Assembly (NCBI RefSeq): GCF_965208895.1
Contig: NZ_OZ242363.1
Span: 558,001-622,000 of the forward strand
Length of the DNA stretch: 64,000 bases
From: Poriferisodalis sp965208895
Lineage (GTDB): Bacteria > Actinomycetota > Acidimicrobiia > Acidimicrobiales > Poriferisodalaceae
Reading direction: 5' to 3'
Both the position numbers and the translations under genes were made by a program. This document shows positions 7,563-14,612 of the stretch, piece after piece. The notes below the pieces were generated by a model that was not told the DNA's origin, searched no databases, and saw nothing but the letters and a program-made list of their open reading frames with translations. Every line of letters starts with the position of its first letter. The stretch's first letter is position 1.

Positions 7563-8636
7563 TCAGCCCTTGGCGGGAGTGCGCCAGCCGAATGGATCCG
7601 GCGCGGCGCCGACCTGGATGTCGACCAGCGCCTGGCGCAACCGCATCGTGTTGGCCCCCGGTTCGCCGTCGCCCACGGTGAGCGTCTTGCCCTCGTACAG
7701 GATGGTGCCGACGGGCGCCAGCACGGCGGCCGTGCCCGACAGGAACGCCTCGCCCCGCTCGGCCCAGTCGACCAGCTCCTCAGGGTCGATCGAGCGCTCC
7801 TCGACCTCGTAACCGAGCGATGCGGCGAGCTCGATGACCGACGAACGGGTCACACCGTGCAGGAACGACTCGTCGAGGTGTCGGGTCACGACCCGCTCGT
7901 CGTCGACGAGGAAGAAGTTCGACGCCCCGGTCTCAGTGATGTCACCGCCGGTGGCAAAGAGCATCTGATCGATGGCCTCGTTGCCGGCCATGGCATCCAG
8001 CGTGGGAGCGAGCGCCATGGCGTAGTTGCCGCCGCACTTCACCATGCCGAACTGCGGGACAGTGCGCGGAATCTCGGTTTCCACCAGCAAGGTCAACGGC
8101 CGGACCCCGCCCTTGAAGTAGTCGCCGACCGGGCAGTTGACGACGTACAGCAACGCACTGCGGGTCGGGCGAGCCGCAGCGCCGATATCGGGCTCGGTGC
8201 CGATGAGCGTCGGTCGGATGTACAGCGATCCAGGCGGGTCGGGCACCTCGCCTGAGTTCGCTTCGACAGCGTCCACGCACATCTGGTGCAAGACATCGCC
8301 CTCAATAGCCGGCAGGCGGAGGCGGGTCGCGCTGGACACCATGCGGTCCACATGGCGGTCCAGCCGGAAGATGGCCAACGACCCGTCAACTTGGCGGTGC
8401 GCCTTCAGGCCCTCGAAGATGGCGCTGCCGTAATGGAGCACGTGGGCAGCCGGGCTGATCGAGAAGTCGCCGAACGGCTCTGCGGCTCCGCCGTATACAT
8501 ACGGCCCGTCGTCGGCTCGCGCCGTCGTCATCCAGTCGCAGAAGATGGTCCCGAACGGGACCGTGAACGGGTCGGGCTTCTCGGTCACCGTCGCTCCATT
8601 CGATGCTGCTCGGGGCTCCTGGTGCGCCCAAGACAT
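7563..8636 (-). CDS. ilvE: Branched-chain amino acid aminotransferase
   Basis: This is a 357-residue fold-type IV PLP aminotransferase. It catalyses the last step of leucine, isoleucine and valine synthesis with glutamate. Visible features are the substrate entry motif LHYGSAIFEGLKA, the YIRPTLIG strand, the PLP lysine in MVKCGGNYA, ITETGASNFF and FLSGTAAVL. The ATG at 8636 (MSWAHQEP) is preferred over a start 30 bp further upstream, which would push the gene into the opposite promoter region. The HD-domain gene follows 5 bp downstream. It is divergent from the fatty-acid oxidation gene at 8738. Confidence 0.92.
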   Translation of the reverse strand: MSWAHQEPRAASNGATVTEKPDPFTVPFGTIFCDWMTTARADDGPYVYGGAAEPFGDFSISPAAHVLHYGSAIFEGLKAHRQVDGSLAIFRLDRHVDRMVSSATRLRLPAIEGDVLHQMCVDAVEANSGEVPDPPGSLYIRPTLIGTEPDIGAAARPTRSALLYVVNCPVGDYFKGGVRPLTLLVETEIPRTVPQFGMVKCGGNYAMALAPTLDAMAGNEAIDQMLFATGGDITETGASNFFLVDDERVVTRHLDESFLHGVTRSSVIELAASLGYEVEERSIDPEELVDWAERGEAFLSGTAAVLAPVGTILYEGKTLTVGDGEPGANTMRLRQALVDIQVGAAPDPFGWRTPAKG

Positions 8637-8724
8637 CCGCAGCGTATCGCCCGGCCCCGGCCGCATCGGGGAGAATTTGCCGCCTCCAGCGCGTCAGACT
8701 CGAAATCGCGGGGCCGTCGTTGCG

Positions 8725-8730
8725 TACGCT
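8725..8730 (+). promoter_or_regulatory. -10 box TACGCT, 7 bp before the start at 8738
   Basis: This hexamer matches TANNNT and is placed so that transcription would begin at or next to the ATG. It argues for the 8738 start over longer readings. Confidence 0.5.
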
Positions 8731-8737
8731 GCGGCCC

Positions 8738-10852
8738 ATGACAACCCAGGACCAGAACCAGATCACCGAGTCGGTCCGACTCGAACGCCGCGACGACGTG
8801 GCACTGCTCATCGTGAACAACCCGCCCGTCAATGCGCTGAGCTACCACGTGCGCCAGGGCCTCATCGACGGCATGGCTGCTGCCGAGGCCAGTGACGCGA
8901 CGGCCATCGTGCTCATCTGCGACGGCCGCACCTTCATCGCCGGCGCCGACATCACCGAGTTCTCCCAGCCCCCCAAGCCGCCCGGTCTCGTACCCGGCCA
9001 GGAAGCCATGGAGAACTGCAGCAAGCCAGTGGTGGCCGCAATCCACGGCACCGCGCTCGGCGGCGGGCTGGAAGTGGCGCTGTGCGCGCACTTCCGCGTC
9101 GCCATCAGCTCGGCGCAATTCGGTCTGCCCGAGGTGAAGCTGGGCCTGCTGCCCGGCGGTGGCGGCACGCAGCGCCTGCCCCGCATCACCGGCCCGCAGC
9201 GAGCGCTGGAGATCATGGTCAGCGGCAATCCCATCGGCGCTGCGGAGGCGCTCGACTGCGGACTGATCAACGAGATCGTCGGCAGCTCACTGGCCGATCT
9301 CGAAGCCGGGGCGGTGGCGTTCGCTCGCCGGGCGGTGGCGCAAGGCATGCCCCGCCCGCGCATCCGCGACCGCAACGACCGCCTCGAGGGCTTCGGGGCC
9401 GAGCAATTCGCCGCCTTCCGGGCCTCCATCGCCCGCAGGACGCGAGGCTTCGAGGCACCCGATTGCATCGTCCGCTGCGTGGAGGCCGCTGTCGAGTCCG
9501 GCACCAGCGGCGATTTCGAGGCAGGCCTCGCTGCCGAGCAGCGCATCTTCGGCGAGCTGATGGGCAGCTCGCAGGCCGACGCGCAGCAGTACTACTTCTT
9601 CGCCGAGCGAGCTGCTCAGAAGGTGCCAGACGTGCCGCGGGACACCCCCCAAGTCGACATTGCGCGTGTCGGCATCCTGGGCGCGGGCACGATGGGCGGC
9701 GGCATCGCCATGAACTTCGCCAACATCGGCATCCCCGTCACCCTCGTGGAGCGCGATGAGGCGAGTCTGGAACGGGGTCTCGGCGTGGTGCGGCGCAACT
9801 ACGAGCGCACGGCTGCGCGGGGCGGCATCTCCTCGGACGATGTGCAGACCCGGATGGACCTGCTGCAGGGTTCGACCGACATGGGCGATTTCGCCGACTG
9901 CGACCTGATGATCGAGGCCGTCTTCGAGAACATGGCGCTCAAGAAGGACGTATTCGCCCAGCTCGACGCCATCTGCAAGCCGGGTGCGGTGCTTGCCAGC
10001 AACACCTCGGCGCTGGATGTCAACGAGATCGCCTCGGCCACGTCGCGCCCCGAAGACGTCATCGGCATGCACTTCTTCTCCCCTGCCAACGTCATGCGGA
10101 TGCTCGAGGTCGTGCGGGGCGATGCCACCTCGCACACGGCGATTGCCACTGCGATGTCGATCGGCAAGCGGATCGGCAAGACACCGGTGCTGTGCGGCGT
10201 CTGCCACGGCTTCATCGGCAACCGGATGCTGTTCATGCGAGGCATCGAGGCCGAGAAGATGCTGCTGGAAGGCGCCGCGCCGGCCCAGATCGACAAGGTC
10301 GTGTACGACTTCGGCTTCCCGATGGGACCGTTCGCCATGAGCGATCTCGCCGGGCTCGACGTCGGCTGGAATGAAGCCACCTCGTCGAGCTCGACGGTGC
10401 GCGAGGTGCTGTGCGAGTCGGGTCGGCGAGGACAGAAGAACGGCCGGGGCTACTACATCTACGACCCCGACACCAGAGCGTCGACCCCCGACGCTGAGGT
10501 CGAGCAGATGATCCGCGAATTCGCCTCCGAGCGGGGGGCGGTGCTGCGAGAGGTCACCGACCAGGAGATCCTCGAACGCTGCCTGTACCCGATGGTCAAC
10601 GAGGGCGCGAAGATCCTCGACGAAGGCATCGCACTGCGAGGCAGCGACGTCGACGTCACCTGGATCAACGGCTACGGCTGGCCGATCTACACCGGCGGCC
10701 CGATGCACTGGGCAGACGAGATCGGGCTGGCCGAGGTGCTGGGCCGCATTCGCCACTACGACGAGACTCTGGGCGGCGACCACTGGACGCCGAGCCCGCT
10801 GCTGGAACGGCTGGCAGCCGAAGGCGGCTCGCTGGCCCGCCACGAGAACTGA
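8738..10852 (+). CDS. Bifunctional enoyl-CoA hydratase/3-hydroxyacyl-CoA dehydrogenase
   Basis: The 704-residue protein follows the FadB/FadJ-type multifunctional layout. The N-terminal crotonase domain (about 1-190) shows GRTFIAGADITEF, HGTALGGGLEVALCAHFR and GLPEVKLGLLPGGGGTQRLP with the two catalytic glutamates. From about residue 308 an NAD-binding domain follows (RVGILGAGTMGGGIAMNFA), then HFFSPANVMRMLEVVRG and two C-terminal dehydrogenase domains. It hydrates 2-enoyl-CoA and oxidises the 3-hydroxyacyl-CoA in beta-oxidation. The start was taken at the ATG 7 bp after a TACGCT box. A TauD-type gene lies 31 bp downstream. Confidence 0.92.
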   Translation: MTTQDQNQITESVRLERRDDVALLIVNNPPVNALSYHVRQGLIDGMAAAEASDATAIVLICDGRTFIAGADITEFSQPPKPPGLVPGQEAMENCSKPVVAAIHGTALGGGLEVALCAHFRVAISSAQFGLPEVKLGLLPGGGGTQRLPRITGPQRALEIMVSGNPIGAAEALDCGLINEIVGSSLADLEAGAVAFARRAVAQGMPRPRIRDRNDRLEGFGAEQFAAFRASIARRTRGFEAPDCIVRCVEAAVESGTSGDFEAGLAAEQRIFGELMGSSQADAQQYYFFAERAAQKVPDVPRDTPQVDIARVGILGAGTMGGGIAMNFANIGIPVTLVERDEASLERGLGVVRRNYERTAARGGISSDDVQTRMDLLQGSTDMGDFADCDLMIEAVFENMALKKDVFAQLDAICKPGAVLASNTSALDVNEIASATSRPEDVIGMHFFSPANVMRMLEVVRGDATSHTAIATAMSIGKRIGKTPVLCGVCHGFIGNRMLFMRGIEAEKMLLEGAAPAQIDKVVYDFGFPMGPFAMSDLAGLDVGWNEATSSSSTVREVLCESGRRGQKNGRGYYIYDPDTRASTPDAEVEQMIREFASERGAVLREVTDQEILERCLYPMVNEGAKILDEGIALRGSDVDVTWINGYGWPIYTGGPMHWADEIGLAEVLGRIRHYDETLGGDHWTPSPLLERLAAEGGSLARHEN

Positions 10853-10883
10853 GCAGCGAGGACTGAGGACCGGAGCTGAACCG

Positions 10884-11741
10884 ATGCTGACCATCGATCC
10901 GATCCATCCCGACTTCGGAGCCCGGGTCACGGGAATCGACCTGACCGCAGAGCTTGACAGCGAGGCGAGAGCGGCCCTGGTCGACGCGATCGACACATAC
11001 TCGCTGCTGCATTTCCCGGGCCAAGACATGTCCGACGAAGCACAGCTCGCACTTACCGAACTGCTCGGCGAGCCCGAGCCCAATCATGTCGTGTTCGGCA
11101 AGACCGGCAAGGTCGTGTACTTCGGCACCATCGGCAACGTGATCGACGCTGATTCCAAGCGAGACGAATCGGATCCGCTGACCCGCAATCAGAAGGGCAA
11201 CAACCTCTGGCACTCGGACTCGTCGTTCCGGCTCGTGCCGTCATACGTGTCGATCCTGCACGCCTACGAGGTGCCCGGCGAGGGCGGCGAGACCGAGTAC
11301 GCCAGCCAGCGGGCTGCCTACGAGCGGCTCGACGCGTCACGCCAAGCCGAGATCGGCGACCTCCAGGTCCTGCACGACTACGTCTTCAGCCGCACCCAGG
11401 TGGCCCCGGTCGACTTCAACCACGCAGCATCGCTGCCGCCGATCCCCCACCGGCTCGTGCGCACCAATCCCAACAACGGATTGAAGAACTACTACGTCGG
11501 GTCTCACGCCCGGTCCATTGTCGGGTGGCACGGCATCGAGAGCCGGCGGCTGATCGACGAGCTGAACGCCGGCGCCACCCGGCCCCAAGACGTGTACTCG
11601 CATCGCTGGAGCCCGGGCGACACCGTCATCTACGACAACCGCTGCATGCTGCACCGCGGTGCCGGCTACGACGCCGACCGCTGGCGCCGCTACATGCGCC
11701 AGACCCGAGTGCAGGGCCAAGGCCCGACCCTCGACGAGTAG
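10884..11741 (+). CDS. TauD/TfdA-family 2-oxoglutarate-dependent dioxygenase
   Basis: The 285-residue non-heme iron oxygenase carries the facial-triad HxD motif WHSDSSF (H110, D112) and the distal histidine in the C-terminal MLHRGAGYD, followed by the arginine-rich RWRRYMRQTRV that binds 2-oxoglutarate. Length and spacing are normal for TauD/TfdA enzymes, which hydroxylate taurine, aryloxyacetates or other small acids. The substrate cannot be assigned. The gene is 31 bp after the beta-oxidation gene and preceded by GGAG, suggesting one transcript. Confidence 0.87.
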   Translation: MLTIDPIHPDFGARVTGIDLTAELDSEARAALVDAIDTYSLLHFPGQDMSDEAQLALTELLGEPEPNHVVFGKTGKVVYFGTIGNVIDADSKRDESDPLTRNQKGNNLWHSDSSFRLVPSYVSILHAYEVPGEGGETEYASQRAAYERLDASRQAEIGDLQVLHDYVFSRTQVAPVDFNHAASLPPIPHRLVRTNPNNGLKNYYVGSHARSIVGWHGIESRRLIDELNAGATRPQDVYSHRWSPGDTVIYDNRCMLHRGAGYDADRWRRYMRQTRVQGQGPTLDE

Positions 11742-11765
11742 GGAACAAACCTCAGCACCACTGAG

Positions 11766-12146
11766 TCAGATCTGCTCCACCCTGACATCACGGGCATGCG
11801 CAGCCAGTGCACTGATGTCGCCGCGATCACCGGTGAGTACCGATCCTCCAGGTTCAGCACAAGCGACCACCAGTGCGTCGATTGCCGAGCCGCGACGAGC
11901 ACGCGTCCTGAGCCAAGCTGCCCGGCGCGCCACACCCTCGTCTATGTCCGTCACGATGCCGCAGGACTTCAATAGGCAGTTGGTGTTGGCGTCCCTGCCA
12001 GGATCGCGCAGGCACTCCACCAGCACCGGCGAGGGCACCAGCGGCGGCCAGACACCTTCTGAGACAAGCGTGAGCCGCAACACGCCAGCTCCCCTGCTGC
12101 GGCCTGCGAGGAACGACACTCCACCGGAGTCAAGCACGAGCGCCAT
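11766..12146 (-). CDS. PIN-domain toxin, VapC-like
   Basis: This 126-residue PIN domain has the acidic ligands D6 (LVLDSGG), E44 (VLVECLRD), D90 (GSAIDALVVACA) and D107 (VLTGDRGDISALA). It belongs to a PIN subgroup distinct from the toxin at 6543. It starts 11 bp after the stop of a ribbon-helix-helix antitoxin gene and is probably cotranscribed with it. All catalytic acids are present, so it is likely intact. The expected activity is RNA cleavage. Confidence 0.82.
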   Translation of the reverse strand: MALVLDSGGVSFLAGRSRGAGVLRLTLVSEGVWPPLVPSPVLVECLRDPGRDANTNCLLKSCGIVTDIDEGVARRAAWLRTRARRGSAIDALVVACAEPGGSVLTGDRGDISALAAHARDVRVEQI

Positions 12147-12157
12147 GACGTTCGGAC

Positions 12158-12412
12158 TCAGCTGGCAGCGCGCTCGTCACGTCGAGCCAAACGCCTTGCC
12201 AAGTCCTCTGCCCAGGCAATCTCGGCCGGATCAGGTGCGCCGACCTCCTCGAACAGATCCGCCGCGTCAGCTTCTGCCGCAGCAATCAGGTCGCGGCGTT
12301 GGACTTCCACACGAATGGCGTCCTGCAACAGTTTCGAGACCGGCAGCTTGCGCGCCTTGACCTCCGCATACAGCGGCTCCGGCAGGTACACCTGCATCCT
12401 CGGCATACGCAT
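12158..12412 (-). CDS. Ribbon-helix-helix antitoxin
   Basis: The 84-residue protein opens with MRMPRMQVYLPEPLYAEV, a short beta strand followed by two helices (KLPVSKLLQDAIR), the ribbon-helix-helix DNA-binding fold. The acidic alanine-rich tail would bind the PIN toxin encoded next. GGAGGGG 9 bp before the ATG at 12412 supports this start rather than one 21 bp upstream. A decayed copy of its middle part lies at 13065-13160. Confidence 0.78.
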   Translation of the reverse strand: MRMPRMQVYLPEPLYAEVKARKLPVSKLLQDAIRVEVQRRDLIAAAEADAADLFEEVGAPDPAEIAWAEDLARRLARRDERAAS

Positions 12413-12433
12413 AAATATACACCCCTCCGTCAC

Positions 12434-12525
12434 TGCCCGATCTTGGCACCCACATCGAGGGAGCCAGAAACGAATTTCCGTGACGCCACTCGCGCTGCCG
12501 GCCCCACCCTTGACGGGTAGCGCGC
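12434..12525. other. Intergenic stretch between two toxin-antitoxin modules
   Basis: These 92 bp are less GC-rich at their left end, next to the RHH antitoxin's ribosome site. No gene or clear terminator is visible. Confidence 0.4.
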
Positions 12526-12738
12526 CTATGCGTCTTGGAACCGGCGCCAGTCGATGCCCAGTTGTCTGACAGCGGCACGCACGGTTCCGATCTTCAGGTC
12601 GCGCCCGCGCCAGTCGGGAAGCACGGTGTCACGTTGATTCTCGGGATTGAACCAACGCCGATGCGAGCCGCCGCCGATGCGGGGCACCTCATGGCATCCC
12701 AGCCTGTTCAGTTTGCGAGCTGCGTCCCGGTATCTCAC
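12526..12738 (-). CDS. hicA: HicA-family mRNA interferase toxin
   Basis: The 70-residue protein fits the small HicA double-stranded-RNA-binding fold: RDAARKLNRLGCHEVPR, then GGGSHRRWFNP with the catalytic histidine H26, and DLKIGTVRAAVRQLGI. HicA cuts mRNA independently of ribosomes. Its start overlaps the stop of the HicB antitoxin gene by 4 bp. The antitoxin comes first here, opposite to the HicAB pair at 46 kb. Confidence 0.82.
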   Translation of the reverse strand: MRYRDAARKLNRLGCHEVPRIGGGSHRRWFNPENQRDTVLPDWRGRDLKIGTVRAAVRQLGIDWRRFQDA

Positions 12739-12980
12739 GGAATGGCAACGAGCGCCTCGACTGCTACTGGTCCATCTTCGTCATCGAGGTAAACGCTCGG
12801 CGGCAGCGGGCGACCACGGTCCTCGTAGATTTCCACGACTGCCGCAAAGGCGTCTTCGGCGTTGGCGAGTGCTTCCGACACAGAGTCGCCTTCAGTCACG
12901 AGTTCGGGCAGCACAGGCGAGGTGACGGTGAAGCCGCCTTCGGGTTGCGGTTCCAGGACCAAAGGAACTCTGGCGATCAC
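12735..12980 (-). CDS. hicB: HicB-family antitoxin
   Basis: The 81-residue protein has the partial RNase-H-like HicB fold: PLVLEPQPEGGFTVTSPVLP, then TEGDSVSEALANAEDAF and a C-terminal helix. The GTG at 12980 was chosen because GGAG lies 7 bp upstream and the frame before it reads as leader. It neutralises the HicA encoded downstream with a 4-bp overlap. No long DNA-binding C-terminal domain is present, as in the short HicB forms. Confidence 0.78.
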   Translation of the reverse strand: MIARVPLVLEPQPEGGFTVTSPVLPELVTEGDSVSEALANAEDAFAAVVEIYEDRGRPLPPSVYLDDEDGPVAVEALVAIP

Positions 12981-13034
12981 TGATGCACTCCACGCGCTCC
13001 CGTCCATGCCCTCCGTGGCCAACCGGACACTTTG

Positions 13035-13062
13035 AGCGTACCGGATCGGCATCCCGACACAA
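13035..13062 (-). promoter_or_regulatory. Possible hicBA promoter
   Basis: On the minus strand, TTGTGT (13057-13062) and TACGCT (13035-13040) are separated by 16 bp and sit 54 bp upstream of the hicB GTG. The match is moderate. Confidence 0.35.
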
Positions 13063-13064
13063 GC

Positions 13065-13160
13065 TCAGACTCGCTCGGCGCGGATGGCTTTCTGCAGCAG
13101 TTTCGCGACCGGCAGCTTGCACGCCGTGGCCTCCGCATACAGCGGCTCCGCAGCGACATC
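13065..13160 (-). pseudogene. Decayed fragment of the RHH antitoxin gene
   Basis: Read on the minus strand this stretch encodes EPLYAEATACKLPVAKLLQ followed by KAIRAERV and a stop. It matches EPLYAE..ARKLPVSKLLQDAIR of the antitoxin at 12158-12412, and the DNA is clearly similar over about 80 bp. An in-frame stop precedes it and no start codon is present, so only the second and third structural elements survive. It is a relic of a duplicated or recombined toxin-antitoxin module. Confidence 0.7.
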
Positions 13161-13379
13161 CGCAGCTCACCACGGCCGAATGGGACGCCCACATCGATGC
13201 GTTCATGTGCTCAAGAGGGAACACGGCGTTCTGCTGATGAGCGCCCCCAACTACCCTGACACCGTGGCAGCGAAGGGAGGTGCAGTTGAGCCCTGCCCGG
13301 CTGCTGGTGGGCGCATCGCCCATCCACATCATCCACACGCCGAACGAAGTGCTGCCCGGCCGGTGCGCCGCGCGAGGCG
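13161..13379. other. Intergenic region, no gene seen
   Basis: These 219 bp separate the decayed antitoxin from the dehydrogenase gene. Short open frames exist on both strands, but none has a recognisable motif or ribosome site that convinces. Confidence 0.4.
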
Positions 13380-14516
13380 TCAGCCGGCTGCCACAGCGAT
13401 CGTTGATTCGGGCACGCCGGCGGCGCGGGCGCCGCTGCAGATGCTCTCCCAGGTCTCCGCGGGCAGCGTGATGCCGTTGGCCATGCGGTGCTGGCGACGC
13501 TCGTGCTCGACGTCGCCGGGCAGCTTCACCGCCTGGTCGGGATCGATTGCCGCCGCCTCGCAGAACCAGTCGAGATAATCCGCCGCGATCCCGTTGTAGC
13601 CATCGTCGGTCTCACCGACTGCAGCATCGATCTGGGCCGGGTCGACGTACACCGAGAGCATGCCGTTCGCAAAACGAATCCGGCGCGGGCCCGCTGTGCC
13701 CGTGCCGGTGAGCGCACCGGCCAGCAGCTCGCACATCACCGAGATGCCCGAGCCCTTGTGCTCCCCCATGGCCCGCAATGCCCCGGGGCCGTCCATCGAA
13801 TTGGGCCGCTGGCCCTCTTCGAACGTGTAGAGCACCCGCGGGTCGCCGGTGATCTCGCCGTCGCCGGAGACCAACGCGTTGTCCGGCACGGCCGGACCGC
13901 CGTGCAGCGCGACCATCGCCTTGCCCTCGGCCACCACCGACGTGGCGAAGTCATGGATGACGGGCCGGCGACCGGCGACCGGGGCTCCGTATGCACACGG
14001 GTTGGTGCCCATGCGCCGCGCCTTGGCACCGAACGGAGCTACCAGCCGGCTGTTGGCGACGTTCACGAAGTGCACCGAGACGAGCCCCTGTGCGGCAGCC
14101 ATCTCGGCGTACTCGCCGATCCGACCGAGGTGCCCGGCATTGCGCAGCCCCATGACCGCTACGCCCAGCTCCTTGCAGCGCTCGATGCCCATCGCCACCG
14201 CAGCAGGACCGACGGTCTGGCCCATGCCGTACTGACCGTCCACGAGCATCAGCGCACCCGAGTCGATCAGCACCTTGAGTTCCTGGTCGGCGAGCTGAAC
14301 GCCGTTGGCCAGCAGATCGACATACAACGCTGAGCGGATCACGCCGTGGCTGTCGTGTCCGGCGAGGTTGGCGCCCACAAGGCTGCGGCCGATTCGCTCG
14401 GATTCGGCATCCGAGCACGCAGTGTGACGGAAGATCTCGGCAATGAAGCCGGCCAGGCGTTCATGGTCGATGACCACGGGCTCGCCGGTGTCGGTCGTTG
14501 TCTGCTCTTCGCTCAT
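13380..14516 (-). CDS. Malate/L-lactate dehydrogenase family (Ldh/YlbC-type) oxidoreductase
   Basis: The 378-residue protein is of the NAD(P)-dependent malate/L-sulfolactate/ureidoglycolate dehydrogenase family, which is unrelated to classical MDH. Seen are GHDSHGVIR with the catalytic histidine, GAVMG-like GVAVMGLRNAGHLGRIGEYA, the MGTNPCAYGAP loop and HKGSGISVMCELLAGALTG. Members oxidise 2-hydroxyacids; the exact substrate is unknown. The ATG at 14516 is supported by a TACGCT box 6 bp upstream. It is divergent from a flavoprotein gene with similar small-acid chemistry. Confidence 0.85.
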   Translation of the reverse strand: MSEEQTTTDTGEPVVIDHERLAGFIAEIFRHTACSDAESERIGRSLVGANLAGHDSHGVIRSALYVDLLANGVQLADQELKVLIDSGALMLVDGQYGMGQTVGPAAVAMGIERCKELGVAVMGLRNAGHLGRIGEYAEMAAAQGLVSVHFVNVANSRLVAPFGAKARRMGTNPCAYGAPVAGRRPVIHDFATSVVAEGKAMVALHGGPAVPDNALVSGDGEITGDPRVLYTFEEGQRPNSMDGPGALRAMGEHKGSGISVMCELLAGALTGTGTAGPRRIRFANGMLSVYVDPAQIDAAVGETDDGYNGIAADYLDWFCEAAAIDPDQAVKLPGDVEHERRQHRMANGITLPAETWESICSGARAAGVPESTIAVAAG

Positions 14517-14522
14517 CGCGGC

Positions 14523-14528
14523 AGCGTA
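14523..14528 (-). promoter_or_regulatory. -10 box TACGCT, 6 bp before the start at 14516
   Basis: Minus-strand hexamer in the divergent region shared with the flavoprotein gene. Its position predicts a leaderless transcript. Confidence 0.5.
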
Positions 14529-14560
14529 CGTCGCGCACCGACCGGGTTCCCGCCTGGGCG

Positions 14561-14606
14561 CCGCTCGGGCCACGGCTTCGCCTATCGGCTCAGCCTCATA
14601 GGCTCG
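14561..14606. repeat. Dispersed intergenic repeat, copy A
   Basis: The copy reads CTCGGGCCACGGCTTCGCC, then TATCGGCTCAGCCTCATAGG. Close relatives lie at 28121 (inverted), 38401 and 42473. The right end of this copy supplies the TAGGCT box of the gene at 14613. Confidence 0.7.
14599..14604 (+). promoter_or_regulatory. -10 box TAGGCT, 8 bp before the start at 14613
   Basis: The hexamer lies at the end of repeat copy A. The same TAGGCTCGCC arrangement precedes the gene at 38458. Confidence 0.5.
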
Positions 14607-14612
14607 CCCGGC

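Noticed and set aside
9287..11083. Long minus-strand frame of about 600 codons
   Set aside because: It is antisense to the beta-oxidation gene, and its translation shows no domain.
13280..13471. Small plus-strand frame starting MQLSPARLLVGASP
   Set aside because: It has a plausible look and some upstream purines, but it runs antisense into the dehydrogenase gene and has no recognised family.
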